Part shown: positions 11,372 through 23,184 of the stretch, in pieces
Position numbering within the stretch: position 1 is the first letter of the stretch
How the letters are laid out: each line of letters begins with the position of its first letter
Assembly (NCBI GenBank): GCA_037974665.1
Contig: CM075770.1
Location: forward strand, 7,080,501-7,144,500
Length of the DNA stretch: 64,000 nt
Source: Ehretia macrophylla
Taxonomy: Eukaryota; Streptophyta; Magnoliopsida; Boraginales; Ehretiaceae
Direction of reading: 5' to 3'
The notes under the pieces: generated by a model
Database searches by the model: none
Seen by the model: the letters and a program-made list of their open reading frames with translations, nothing else
What the model was told of the DNA's origin: nothing
Translations under genes and position numbers: made by a program

Positions 11372-11935
11372 CCCCTTTTTGTTTTGTTTTTTTGCCCCGT
11401 TCAGGCTTGCCAAGATGCTTTATCCATCACATTTCTATTATCGAGTCACATGGCATCTTAGGCAAGACAACTTCACATCGCGTAGAGGCTGGGCCTGTAA
11501 ACCGAGGGTGTGGGACCTATGACCAAGTCTCCATCACTCCGGTGCCTATAACTTTTGATCCGTAAGGAGTTATGCTGTGCACAACATATCTTTGAAAAGT
11601 TCTCTGAGAGCTCTACAACGGAGGCAACATGCCTGCTTAGCTGCGCCTATTTTTGAATCCCAAAATCGATCATTTTTATCAGTTTTGGGACACTTTTCTT
11701 CTCTGTGTGGTGTTTCTTCTTCCCGGATTGTTCGTAGTGAGCCGGAAAAGGACACAACCTAACTCGCGGTACATTAGAGGGCCATACAATGTGTCAGTAT
11801 CGCGTCTTATGAGGATGCTACGTTGTTGAAGCAGATGGGTTGTCAATAAACCCATTGGGCCTTTTAAATGGGCCGTCTCTCTGGGCTGGGATAGTGAACC
11901 GTCAACACATAAGGGAATTGCGCCCTCAACATGAC

Positions 11936-12033
11936 GGGTGCGATCATACCACCACTAATGGACCGAATCCCACCAGAACTCCAAAGTTAAGCGTGCTTGG
12001 GCGAGAGTAGTACAAGGATGGGTGACCCTTGGG
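11936..12033 (+). pseudogene. 5S rRNA gene copy 19, 3'-truncated at the type A/B junction
   Basis: Aligns to gene nt 1 to about 98 (to GGGTGACCCTTGGG). It then jumps into mid-spacer (GGCAGTAAGCCTGCTCG) instead of finishing the gene. The upstream spacer is type A and everything downstream is type B. The start-to-start distance to the next copy is only 413 bp. Confidence 0.9.
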
Positions 12034-12348
12034 GGCAGTAAGCCTGCTCGACTGTACCTATATTCAGAGCCCAAAATTGAACATTTTCATCAATTTTGAG
12101 CCACTTTAATTCTTTTTGCATTATTGTTTTGTCCCGGATCATTTGTCGTGAGCGACGAAAAGCACGACAACCTAACTCGTGGGACATTAGAGTGCCCTAC
12201 AAAGCGTTGATATCACGTCTAGTGAGGATGCTACGTTGTTGAAGCAAATGGGTTGTCGATAAGCCCATTGGGCCTTTTGAATGAGCTGCATCTCTGGGCT
12301 GGGACTGTGAACCGTCAACACATAAGGGCGTTGCACCATTAACATGAC

Positions 12349-12467
12349 GGGTGCGATCATACCAGCACTAATGCATCTGATCCCATCAGAACTCCAAAGG
12401 TAAGCTTGCTTGGGCGAGAGTAGTACTAGGATGGGTAACCCCCTGGGAAGTCCTCGTGTTGCACCCC
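12349..12467 (+). rRNA. 5S rRNA gene copy 20 (type B)
   Basis: First full copy of the type B domain. Box A changes at nt 52 T to G and 58 G to T, and box C nt 89 G to A. The canonical 3' part AGTCCTCGTGTTGCACCCC is present. Confidence 0.88.
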
Positions 12468-12979
12468 CTTTTATTTTTCTTGCCCCGTTTAGCCTTGCCA
12501 TGATGCTTTATCCATCACTTCGCAGAGAGGCTGGGCCCGCAAACCGAGGGCTTGGGGCTTGTGACCTGGAATCTGTCACCCTGATGCCCATAACTTTTGA
12601 TCCGTAAGGAGTTCCGCGGCGCACAGCATACCGTTGAAAAGATCTCCAGGAGCTCTAAGATGGGAAGAGCAAGCCTGCGCGGCTGCGCTAGTTTTTGGAG
12701 TTCAAAATTGATCATTTTCATCAGTTTTGGGCCTCTTTAATTCTTTTTACGCTATTGTTTCATCCTGGATTGTTTGTCGTGAGCCGCAAAAAGGACCACA
12801 ACCTAACTCGCAGGATATTAGAGGGCCCTACAATGCGCCGATATCACGTCTTGCAAGGATGGTGCATTGCTGAAGTAGATGGGTTGTCGATAAGCCCATT
12901 GGGCCTTTCGAATGGGCCGTCTCTCTGGGCTGGGACTGTGAACCATTAGCACTTAAGGGCTTTGCGCCCTCAACATGAC

Positions 12980-13098
12980 GGGCGCGATCATACCAGCACT
13001 AATGCACTGGATCCCATCAGAACTCTAAAGCTAAGCGTGCTTGGGCGAGAGTGGTACTAGGTTGGGTGACCCCCTTGGAAGTTCACATGTTGCACCCA
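12980..13098 (+). rRNA. 5S rRNA gene copy 21 (type B)
   Basis: Full length, 5' GGGCGCGATC. nt 52 T to C (GCTAAGC), 74 A to G and 83 A to T. 3' end TTCACATGTTGCACCCA. Confidence 0.87.
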
Positions 13099-13657
13099 AT
13101 TTTAATTTTTTTTGCCCTGTTTAGACTTTCCAAGATGCTTTATCCATCACATTTCTATTCTCGAGTCCCACAACATCTTTGGCAAGTCAAATTCACTTTG
13201 CGTAGAGGCAGGGCCAGTAAACCGAGGGCGTGGGGCTTGTGACATGGTCTCTGTCACTCCGGTGCCCATAAATTTTGATCCGTAAAGAGTCATATAGCGC
13301 ACAACATACAGTTGAAAAGCTCTCCGGGAGCTCTACAACGGGGGCAGCAAGCTTGCTCAGCTGCGCCTATTTTCGGTACCCAAAATCGAATGTTTTCATC
13401 AATTTCAGGCCACTTTAATTCTTTTTGTGCTGTTGTTTAATCCTGTCTCGTTCGTTATGAGCAGCGAAGAGGATGACAACCTAACTCGCGGGATATTAGA
13501 GGGCCCTACAATGTGTTGATATCACGTCTTGCAAGGATGCTGAATTGTAGAAGCTAATGGGTTGTCGATAAGCCCATTGGGCCATTCGAATGGGCCATCT
13601 CTTTGGGCTGGGACTGTGAAGCATCAACATAAAAGGGCTTTGCGCCCTCAACTTGAC

Positions 13658-13776
13658 AGGTGCGATCATACTAGCACTACTGCACCGGATCCCATCAAAA
13701 CTCCGAAGCTAAGCGTGCTTAGGAGAGAAAAGCACTAGTTTGGGTGAACCCCTAGGAAGTCCACGTATTGTACTCA
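13658..13776 (+). rRNA. 5S rRNA gene copy 22 (type B, strongly diverged)
   Basis: Full length but changed in every promoter part: GCTAAGC and CTTAGGAGAG in box A and the intermediate element, AAAAGCACTAGTTTGGG before and in box C. Very probably a pseudogene. Confidence 0.84.
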
Positions 13777-14335
13777 CTTTTAATTTTTTTTTGCCTTGTT
13801 TAGCCTTGCCAAGATGCTTTATCATTCACATTTCTATTATCCACTCCCACGGCATCTTGCGCAAGACAACTTGGCTTTGCGGAAAGGCTGGGCCGACAAA
13901 CCGAGGGCGTGGGGCTAGTGACCTAGTGTCCGTCACTCCGATGCCCATAACTTTCGATCCGTAAGGAGTTATACGGCCCGCAGCATACCGTTGGAAAGCT
14001 CTCCGGGAGCTCTACGATGTGAGAAGGAATCGTGATTGGCTGTGCCTATTTTCATAGCCCAAAATCAAAAGCTTTCACCTATTTCGGTCAACTTTACTTC
14101 TTTTTGTGCTTTTTTTCGTCCTAGATCGTTCATCGGGAGTTGCAAAAAGGACGACGACCTAAATCGCTGGATATTAGAGGGCCCTAAAATGCGTCGATAT
14201 CACGTCTTCCAAGGATGCTGCATTGTTGAAGTAGATGGGTTGTCAATAAGCCTATTGGGCCTTTTGAATAGGCTATCTCTCTGGGCCGGGACTGTGAACT
14301 GTTAACACAAAAGGGCTTTGTGCCATCAACAAGAT

Positions 14336-14454
14336 GGGTGCGATCCAACTAGCACTAATGCTCCGAATTCCATCAGAACTCTGAAGTTAAGCGTGCTTGG
14401 GCGAAAATAGTACAAGAATGAGTGACCCCCTGGGAAGTCCTCGTGTTGTACCCT
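14336..14454 (+). rRNA. 5S rRNA gene copy 23 (type B)
   Basis: Full length. Box A (GTTAAGCGTGCTTGG) is intact, but box C is damaged (ACAAGAATGAGTGA). An altered CAACTAGC follows the first 10 nt. Confidence 0.86.
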
Positions 14455-14994
14455 CATGTAAGTTTTTTTTTCCCCGTTTAGCCTTGGCAAGATGCTTCAT
14501 CCATCACATTTCTATTATTGAGTCCCACGGCATCTTGGGCAAGATAACTTCGCTTCGCGGAGAAGTTGGGCCCGCAAACCGAGGGTGTGGAGCATGTGAC
14601 CTGGTATCCGTTTGTTCGATGCCCATAACTTTTGATCCATAAGGAGTTATACGACGCACAGTATATCATTGGAAAGATCTCAAGGAGCTCTACTCGGCTG
14701 CGCCTATTTTTGGAGCCCAAAATCGAACGTTGTCATCAATTTCGTGCCACTTTAATTCTATTTGTAATGTCATTTTATCCCGGATCGTTTGTTGTGAGCC
14801 GCGAAAAGGACGACAGGCTAACTCACGGGACATTAGAGCGCCCTACAATGCGTCGATATCAAGTCTTGTGAGGATGCTGTATTGTTGAAGCAGATGGGTT
14901 GTCGATAAGCCCATTGGGCCTTTCGAATGAGTCATCTCTCTTGGCTGGGATTGTGAACCATCAACATATAAGGGCGTTGCGTAATCAACATGAC

Positions 14995-15113
14995 GGGTGC
15001 GATCGTACCAGTACTAATGCACCGGATTCCCTCAGAATTCCGAAGTTAAGCGTCCTTGGGCGAGAGTAGTACTAGGATGGGCAACCCCATGGGAAGTCTT
15101 CGTGTTGTACCCC
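14995..15113 (+). rRNA. 5S rRNA gene copy 24 (type B)
   Basis: Full length. Only nt 60 is changed within box A (GCGTC). Box C reads GGATGGGCAACCCCATGG. Confidence 0.87.
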
Positions 15114-15668
15114 TTTTTATTTTTTTCCCCGTTTAGCCTTGCCAAGATGCTTTATCCATCACATTTCTATTATCAAGTCCCACGGCATCTTGGGCAAGAC
15201 AACTTCGCTTGGCGGAAAGGCTGGGCCCACAAACCGAGGGTGTGGGGGTTGTGACCTAGGGTTCGTCGTTCTGATGCCCATAACTTTTGATCCATAAGGA
15301 GTTATGTGGTGCACAACATACCGTTGAAAAGCTCTCTAGGAGCTCTACGATGAGGATGGCAAGACTGCTTAGCTGTGCTGGTTTTCGAAGCCCAAAATCA
15401 ATTGTTTTCATTAGTTTTGGGCCACTTTAATTCTTTTTGCGTTGTTGTTTCATCCCGCATCGTTCGTCGTCAGCCGCGAAAAGGACGACACCTAACTTTC
15501 AGGACATTAGAGCACCCTACAACGCGTCGATATCATGCCATGATAGGATGCTGCGAATTTGAGGCAGATGGGTTGTTGATTAGCCCATTGGGCCATTCGA
15601 ATGGGTCGTCTCCCTGGGCTGGGACTGTGAACCGTCCACACATAAGGGCTTTGCACCATTAACATGAC

Positions 15669-15787
15669 GGGTGCGATCATACTAGTACTAATGCACCGGA
15701 TTCCATTAGAACTCCGAAGTTAAGCGTGTTTGGGCGAGAGTAGTACTAGGATGGGTGACCCCCTGGGAAGTCCTTGTGTTGTACCCC
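15669..15787 (+). rRNA. 5S rRNA gene copy 25 (type B, well preserved)
   Basis: One of the better copies. Box C (GGATGGGTGACCCCCTGGGA) and the intermediate element are intact, and box A has one change (nt 61 C to T). Other differences are mostly C to T. Confidence 0.89.
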
Positions 15788-16348
15788 TTTTTTAATTTTT
15801 TTGGCCCCATTTAGCCTTGCCAAGATGCTTTATCCATCACATTTCGATTATCGAGTCCCACGACATCTTGGGTAAGACTACTTCGCTCCGTGGAGAGGCT
15901 GGGCCCGTAAACCGAGGGCATGGGGCTTGTGACATGGTGTTCGTTGCTCTGATACCCATAACTTTTGATCAGTAAGAAGTTATGCGGTGCACAGTATACA
16001 CCGTTGGAAACCTCTCCAAGAGCTCTACGATGGGGCAGCAAGCTTGCTAAGATGCGCTTGTTTTCGAAGCCCAAGATCGAACATTTTCATCAGTTTCAGA
16101 CCAATTTAATTCATTTTGCATTGTTGTTTCATCATGGATCGCTCTTGATGAGCCGCAAAAAGGACAACAACCTAATTCGCGGGATATTTGAGGGCCCTCC
16201 AATGTGTCGATATCACATCTTGCAAAGATGCTGTGTTGTTGAAGCAGATGGGTTGTCGATAAGCCCATTGGGCCTTTTGAATAGGCCGTCTCTCTGGGCT
16301 GGGACTGTGAACCATCAACACATAAGGGCTTTGCTCCCTCAACATGAC

Positions 16349-16467
16349 AGGTGGGATCATACCAGCACTAATCCACCGGATCCCATAAGAACTCCGAAGC
16401 TAAGCCTTCTTAGGCGAAAGTAGTACTAGGGTGGGTGACCCCCCAAGAAGTCCACGTGTTGCACCAA
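16349..16467 (+). rRNA. 5S rRNA gene copy 26 (type B, diverged)
   Basis: Full length. Box A is damaged (GCTAAGCCTTCTTAGG), box C has nt 83 A to G, and the 3' end is TTGCACCAA. Confidence 0.85.
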
Positions 16468-17033
16468 ATTTTAAATTTTTTTTTGCCCCGTTTAGCCTTG
16501 CCAAGAAGCTTTATCCATCACATTTATATTATCGAGTCCCAGGACATCTTGGGCAAGACAACTTCGCTTCTCGGAGAGGCTGGGCCCGCAAACCTAGGAC
16601 GTGGGGCTTGTGACCTAGTGTCCGTCGCTCCGATGCCCATAACTTTTCATCCGTAAGGAGAAATGTGACGCATAGCATTCCGTTGGAAAGCTCTCCGAGA
16701 GCTCTACGATGTGAGAAAGAAGCCAGCTCAACTGCGCCTACTTTCGGAGTGCAAAATTGAACGTTTTCATCCATTTCGTTCTACTTTTATTATTTTTCTG
16801 CTTTTTTTTCATCCCGAATCGTTCGTCATGAGCTGCGTAAAGAACGACGCCCTAACTCATGGGATATTAGAGTGCCCTACAATGCGTCGATATCACGTCT
16901 TGCGAGGATACTGCTTTGTTGAAGCAGATGGGTTGTCGATACGCTACGCCCATTGGGCCTTTCGAATGGGTCGTCTCTCTGGGCTGAGACTGTGAAAAGT
17001 CAACACATAAGGGCTTTGAGCCATGAACATGAC

Positions 17034-17151
17034 GGTTGCGATCATACCAGTACTAATGCACCGGATTCCATCAGAACTCCGAAGTAAACCATGCTTGGGC
17101 AAGAGTAGTACTAGGACGGGTGATCCCCTTGGAATCCTCGTGTTGCACCAC
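17034..17151 (+). rRNA. 5S rRNA gene copy 27 (type B, 1 nt short)
   Basis: 118 nt owing to loss of a base around GGAATCCTCG. Box A is damaged (GTAAACCATG). It lies 438 bp upstream of the LTR retrotransposon insertion at 17590. Confidence 0.85.
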
Positions 17152-17589
17152 TTTTTTTTTTTGCCCCGTTTACATTTGCCAAGATGCTTTATCTATCACA
17201 TTTCTATTATCGAGTCCCACGGCATCTTGGACAAGACAACTTCTCTTCGCAGAGAGGCTGGGCTCGTAAACCGAGGGCGTGGGGCTTGTGACCTGGTATC
17301 CGTGTGTCTGGTCCCCATAACTTTTGATTCGCAAGAAGTTATGTGGCGTACAACATACCGTTGAAAAGCTCTCCGGGAGCTCTACGATGGGGGCAGCAAG
17401 CCTGCTTGGCTGTGCCTATTTTTGCAGCCCAACATTGAACATTTTCATCATTTTTGGGCCACTTTAATTCTTTTTGCGCTGTTATTTCATCCCGAATCGT
17501 TTGTCGTGAGCTGCAAAAAGGACGACAAGCTAACTCGTGGCACATTAGAGCAGCCTACAATGCGTCGGAATCACGTCTTATGAGGATGT

Positions 17590-20111
17590 TGTGACACCCG
17601 AGAATTTCACCCTAAATTTATTATAATCGTTGCATACTTATGTGCGCATTTCTACATGCACCATTTTTCTTGTTTAATTGTTTTTATTGTGAGTTACTAT
17701 TCATAATATTTTCGACTGTTTCAAAAGCTTGATTTTAAATTTTTGCTAGGCCACTCGCCATTTAAAAGGAAACAATAAATTTTCGTTTTGAACTTTCGAG
17801 CTTAGGAGTATGCGTTTGAAAAATATTTTCCGTGAGCTTTGAATAGTGTTACGTAAGAATAGTAACATTTGCAACTAAAAATAATTGAAATTGCATTTTG
17901 GCCTAGTTTGATTAAGTTTTTTTGAGATTAATTAGCTTAGAATATTAATTATATACATCACATAAAACAACTAACTCATCAATTAAAAGCCACATATCAT
18001 ATTAGCTCTCAAAACAATTGCAAAAATTCCCTCCATGTCCCCCCCATTTGGCCGTCCACTTCAAGAGAGGAAAGGAGAGAATTTTGCTTCAACATCCATG
18101 CACTTGAGCTCCTAGATTGATCTTGAGAGGATTTTGGAGCAACTTAGGACCTTCAACAAAGCTTCTACATCTTCAAAATTGTGAGGGAGATGCATTTATT
18201 TGTTTTTAAAGTTTATGTGCATATATTGAATTTTATTGATTTGTTGATATTAGCTATAAAGCTTGTTATGAATGCTTTCTATGAGTTATTTGATGCCTAT
18301 AGAGTTAACTTTTGAGGTTTGATAGCAAAGTTAATGGTTGAAACTTGAAATTGATCAAAGAGGTGATGAATAGTGCAGTGAATAGTAAAATTCGAAAATT
18401 TAGGATTTTTTTTTATTATATAATTTGTTAATTAGATTGAATTGAGGCTTCCTTTAGGTGCATTAGACATTAGTGAAACTAGACAAAGACTCACGTGAGG
18501 TTGAATTACCCGAAAATGAGTTAAAATGCAAAATTTGTTAACTTTAAAAAGGGGGTTTTATACGTTAAGCAATCCGGGCAAATTTGGGCATCGATTTGGG
18601 TATCCTTGAGCTAAGGAAGCACCTTTGGTGCTTTCATTTCGCGAAATTGGGGTTCGGTTAGTATGGCTATAGTTCAAACCCGTTCGGGGCCTTCCCGAAC
18701 TTTTGTTTCTAAAATGAGTTTTAGTAACTTTAAAGGGTACCTTTGAGCTTAATTAGGAATATAGAAAGACTAGGGTAGGATTGAGAATCTCGAACCATGC
18801 TTAGGAGAAAGAAAGCTCGGTTAAAGAAAGGGGAAATGTAGTGTTTAGCCTTTTTAGTTGCATTTGAAACTTGTTGTGTGTTAGTAATGACTTGCATTGA
18901 ATATTTAGGATGTATTTAAGTTATTTGAGTAGATTATTGGAATTAATTGTGTTGATTGCTACTTTTGGTATCTTAAAGTTAATATCGTGCTTATTTGAAC
19001 TTTTATCGTGCATATATGTGAGGGCGGCCTACTTTGTCGTCCCTCTTACGTGTTATGTGATATATTGATTATTTGTGACTTGTATTGGGTTGCACAACCT
19101 AAATCGGACATGGTAGCGTCGAGAAACACGGGCGGCATCGGGCTTGCCGTGCTCCCTCGACTACCATGGTGCCTATTCCCTTCTCGCTGAGGCATACTCC
19201 ACTACCCCAGAGGCGTGGTTCACCTGCTGGGCATGGACCTACCTCGGGAGAAAGGGTCGTAGGATCGGGATACATCCGGAGTATCCCAATTGTTGGTGTT
19301 TGGGGTTTGCCGGCATGTTCGTAATGCTCGTGGTTCGTGGCTCGTGATTGAAGACTCGGAAGTGGAACCGTATCCTTTTTAAAAGTGGTTAATTGCTTGG
19401 TTTATTGTCTTGTTGGTTTATGTGGATTATATATGTTTTCTTGTGTTTGCATATCATATTGCACGTTGGCATGTTGCATCACCTCCCTCGCTGGGCAACT
19501 TTGTTGCTCATTCCTCATTTAATATGTTTCAGGTGAAGCTGAGGTGAATCCTCAGCTGATAGAAGAAGAGGAAGTTTACGTAGATCAGAATCCGTGACTT
19601 TGTGTGCTGAGGTGGATTTTATGTGCTTCTTGCGTGGAGTTCTTGTTAAAAATGTATTTTGAGGCTTTGGAGTCTTGTATATATATGTCTAGTAGATGTG
19701 TACTAGGATGTTAAAGAAAGTTGTTGGATTGTAATAATGAATTCTATACTTTAATTTCCCTTGCATGCTTGGAGTGTTAGTTAATCTTCATATGGAACTT
19801 AAAATTTCATTGTATTTAATTACTTATGACTAAAACCAACTTATCTCGCATGCTTGTGTGCTTTAGTAGAATGTTGTTGCTCCAAGGCTCGGATGGCCTT
19901 GTGATTGTGTTTTAGCTTTGGAGACATTAGTAGATAAGTTGTTGTTATAGTTCAAAAGACTTGAGTGGCTATTTGCAGGTAACAGTATTGTCCTATAAAC
20001 AGGGGAGACTCCGTCCGTTTTTCCCTAAAATTTTGTACCCGGGGTTTGAAATTGGTTGAGAATAGCATGGTTATTAGAGCCTCCGGTCTCGTGAGGGATC
20101 GGGGCGTTACA
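17590..20111 (+). repeat. 5' LTR of the non-autonomous element
   Basis: Starts TG and ends CA. The block around 19018-19300 (CGGCCTACTTTGTCGTCC; CGGGCGGCATCGGGCTTGCC; CATCCGGAGTATCCC) resembles parts of the Tekay LTR. Short frames here (for example at 19008-19190) recur in both LTRs and show no known domain. I see no gene in this 2.5 kb. Confidence 0.93.
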
Positions 20112-20663
20112 GAAGTGGTATCAGAGCTTAGCTAGTTAGCTAGGCGCAAGCCGGGATAGGGTCTTCGGCTTGTGGGGTAGTGGCCTTAGTGTCAATGTGT
20201 TTAGAAAGTGTATGTGCATGTCTTATGTGATAAGAGAGTTAATGTGATCAATGTGCTTATGTGATCAACATGTTTTATTTGTTGAGTGAACTAGTTGTGG
20301 TTTATGTGCTTGTGTGATAAGTGATATGGATGTGGTTAACATGCTTGATGTGTTTACATGTTCAATGTGTTTATGTGATTAATGCGAGCTATGTGATTAA
20401 CGTGCCTTGTGTGAATTATGTGCTTTGTGTACTTGAGTGCTCGATATGCTTTATATGACTAATGTGAATATGTGATTAACTTGTTTTATGTGAAGTTGTT
20501 GTTTAAATGACTTAGTAGTTTATAATTTGTGTATGTGAACTTATTGCTTATGTGACTTTACTTGTTATATATTGCTAACGTGATCAATGTGTTTTATGTA
20601 TGAGGGTAGCTCGCTTGTATGTGTGAGAATTGCGAGGACGCAATTAGTTTAAGGGGGAGAGGG
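20112..20663 (+). other. Interior of the non-autonomous element: PBS, degenerate repeats, PPT
   Basis: TGGTATCAGAGC at 20116-20127 matches the primer-binding site complementary to initiator tRNA-Met used by many plant LTR elements. From about 20195 to 20610 the sequence is a degenerate run of TATGTG/GTGATCAATGTG-like words with no open frame of note. AAGGGGGAGAGGG at 20651-20663 is the polypurine tract touching the 3' LTR. Confidence 0.88.
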
Positions 20664-23184
20664 TGTGACACCCGAGAATTTCACCCTAAATTTATTATAA
20701 TCGTTGCATACTTATGTGCGCATTTCTAGATGCATCATTTTTCTTGTTTAATTGTTTTTATTGTGAGTTACTATTCATAATATTTTCGACTGTTTCGAAA
20801 GCTTGATTTTAAATTTTTCCTAGGTCACTCGACATTTAAAAGGAACCAATAAATTTTCGTTTTGAACTTTCGAGCTTAGGAGTATGCGTTTGAAAAATAT
20901 TTTCCGTGAGCTTTGAATAGTGTTACGTAAGAATAGTAACATTTGCAACTAAAAATAATTGAAATTGCATTTTGGCCTAGTTTGATTAAGTTTTTTTGAG
21001 ATTAATTAGCTTAGAATATTAATTATATACATCACATAAAACAACTAACTCATCAATTAAAAGCCACATATCATATTAGCTCTCAAAACAATTGCAAAAA
21101 TTCCCTCCATGTCCCCCCCATTTGGCCGTCCACTTCAAGAGAGGAAAGGAGAGAATTTTGCTTCAACATCTATGCACTTGAGCTCCTAGATTGATCTTGA
21201 GAGGATTTTGGAGCAACTTAGGACCTTCAACAAAGCTTCTACATCTTCAAAATTGTGAGGGAGATGCATTTATTTGTTTTTAAAGTTTATGTGCATATAT
21301 TGAATTTTATTGATTTGTTGATATTAGCTATAAAGCTTGTTATGAATGCTTTCTATGAGTTATTTGATGCCTATAGAGTTAACTTTTGAGATTTGATAGC
21401 AAAGTTAATGGTTGAAACTTGAAATTGATCAAAGAGGTGATGAATAGTGCAGTGAATAGTAAAATCCGAAAATTTAGGATTTTTTTTTAATTATATAATT
21501 TGTTAATTAGATTGAATTGAGGCTTCCTTTAGGTGCATTAGACATTAGTGAAACTAGACAAAGACTCACGTGAGGTTGAATTACCCGAAAATGAGTTAAA
21601 ATGCAAAATTTGTTAACTTTAAAAAGGGGGTTTTATACGTTAAGCAATCCGGGCAAATTTGGGCATCGATTTGGGTATCCTTGAGCTAAGGAAGCACCTT
21701 TGGTGCTTTCATTTCGCGAAATTGGGGTTCGGTTAGTATGGCTATAGTTCAAACCCGTTCGGGGCCTTCCCGAACTTTTGTTTCTAAAATGAGTTTTAGT
21801 AACTTTAAAGGGTACCTTTGAGCTTAATTAGGAATATAGAAAGACTAGGGTAGGATTGAGAATCTCGAACTATGCTTAGGAGAAAGAAAGCTCGATTAAA
21901 GAAAGGGGAAATGTAGTGTTTAGCCTTTTTAGTTGCATTTGAAACTTGTTGTGTGTTAGTAATGACTTGCATTGAATATTTAGGATGTATTTAAGTTATT
22001 TGAGTAGATTATTGGAATTAATTGTGTTGATTGCTACTTTTGGTATCTTAAAGTTAATATCGTGCTTATTTGAACTTTTATCGTGCATATATGTGAGGGC
22101 GGCCTACTTTGTCGTCCCTCTTACGTGTTATGTGATATATTGATTGTTTGTGACTTGTATTGGGTTGCGCAACCTAAATCGGACATGGTAGCGTCGAGAA
22201 ACACGGGCGGCATCGGGCTTGCCGTGCTCCCTCGACTACCATGGTGCCTATTCCCTTCTCGCTGAGGCATACTCACTACCCCAGAGGCGTGGTTCACCTG
22301 CTGGGCATGGACCTACCTCGGGAGAAAGGGTCGTAGGATCGGGATACATCCGGAGTATCCCAATTGTTGGTGTTTGGGGTTTGCCGGCATGTTCGTAATG
22401 CTCGTGGTTCGTGGCTCGTGATTGAAGACTCGGAAGTGGAACCGTATCCTTTTTAAAAGTGGTTAATTGCTTGGTTTATTGTCTTGTTGGTTTATGTGGA
22501 TTATATATGTTTTCTTGTGTTTGCATATCATATTGCACGTTGGCATGTTGCATCACCTCCCTCGCTGGGCAACTTTGTTGCTCATTCCTCATTTAATATG
22601 TTTCAGGTGAAGCTGAGGTGAATCCTCAGCTGATAGAAGAAGAGGAAGTTTACGTAGATCAGAATCCGTGACTTTGTGTGCTGAGGTGGATTTTATGTGC
22701 TTCTTGCGTGGAGTTCTTGTTAAAAATGTATTTTGAGGCTTTGGAGTCTTGTATATATATGTCTAGTAGATGTGTACTAGGATGTTAAAGAAAGTTGTTG
22801 GATTGTAATAATGAATTCTATACTTTAATTTCCCTTGCATGCTTGGAGTGTTAGTTAATCTTCATATGGAACTTAAAATTTCATTGTATTTAATTACTTA
22901 TGACTAAAACCAACTTATCTCGCATGCTTGTGTGCTTTAGTAGAATGTTGTTGCTCCAAGGCTCGGATGGCCTTGTGATTGTGTTTTAGCTTTGGAGACA
23001 TTAGTAGATAAGTTGTTGTTATAGTTCAAAAGACTTGAGTGGCTATTTGCAGGTAACAGTATTGTCCTATAAACAGGGGAGACTCCGTCCGTTTTTCCTA
23101 AAATTTTGTGCCCGGGGTTTGGAATTGGTTGAGAATAGCATGGTTATTAGAGCCTCCGGTCTCGTGAGGGATCGGGGCGTTACA
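20664..23184 (+). repeat. 3' LTR of the non-autonomous element
   Basis: Near-identical to 17590-20111. Differences include A for G in GAGATTTG, a C lost in GCATACTCACTACC and GTGCCC for GTACCC near the end. No gene seen. Confidence 0.93.

Larger units (their letters stand above)
1..12030 (+). repeat. 5S rDNA tandem array, spacer type A (copies 1-19)
   Basis: Tandem units of about 680 bp, each with one 119-bp 5S gene and a spacer of about 560 bp. Type A spacers are told apart by CCCCGTTAAGCCTTGCC just after the gene, GATAAACCCATTGGGCC near the end of the unit, and a TTCTTCTTTTT...TGTTTCTTCGTC stretch mid-spacer. Each spacer also has a 7-bp inverted repeat (CATAACT...AGTTATG) and a short palindrome (AGCTCTCCGAGAGCT). 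Between genes I see no other gene, only this spacer. Gene-to-gene spacing is 672-683 bp, except where an internal duplication (724 bp) or deletions (1109, 645, 521, 413 bp) occur. Units differ at many sites, more than expected of an actively homogenised 5S locus. Confidence 0.95.
12031..17589 (+). repeat. 5S rDNA tandem array, spacer type B, left block (copies 20-27)
   Basis: Same unit layout, but the spacers carry type B markers: CCCCGTTTAGCCTTGCC after the gene, GATAAGCCCATTGGGCC near the unit end, and a longer T-rich stretch (TTTTAATTTTTTTTTGCC) after the 3' end. Two mid-spacer forms alternate: B1 (CTTTAATTCTTTTTGCGCTG) and B2 (CTTTTCTTCTTTTTGTGC). The block ends where an LTR retrotransposon splits the spacer at 17589/17590. 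Confidence 0.95.
17590..23184 (+). mobile_element. Non-autonomous LTR retrotransposon (long LTRs, 552-bp interior), young
   Basis: Two LTRs of 2522 and 2521 bp begin TGTGACACCCGAG and end GGGGCGTTACA. Between them lie only a primer-binding site, a repetitive stretch and a polypurine tract; no gag or pol can be read. Flanking bases GATGT (17585-17589) and GATGC (23185-23189) are a target duplication with one mismatch. Removing the element and one 5-bp copy leaves 673 bp between neighbouring 5S genes, as expected. By hand count the LTRs differ at about 17 substitutions plus a few 1-bp indels (about 0.7%), so insertion is recent. LTR blocks shared with the Tekay element suggest it relies on Tekay proteins. 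Orientation is given by the PBS and PPT order. Confidence 0.93.

Noticed and set aside
11314..11565. Recurrent ~81-codon frame starting in the 5S gene and ending in the spacer
   Set aside because: The start is TTG within the 5S gene and the frame recurs only because the DNA does. No signal of codon use or known domain.
1..17589. CRISPR-like array from regular repeats
   Set aside because: Repeats are 5S genes with a homologous 560-bp spacer, not short direct repeats with unique spacers, and the sequence is plant.
19008..19347. Short frames inside the non-autonomous LTR (copied at 22083-22265)
   Set aside because: They lie in LTR sequence, have no known domain, and are disrupted between the two copies by a 1-bp indel near 19200/22270.
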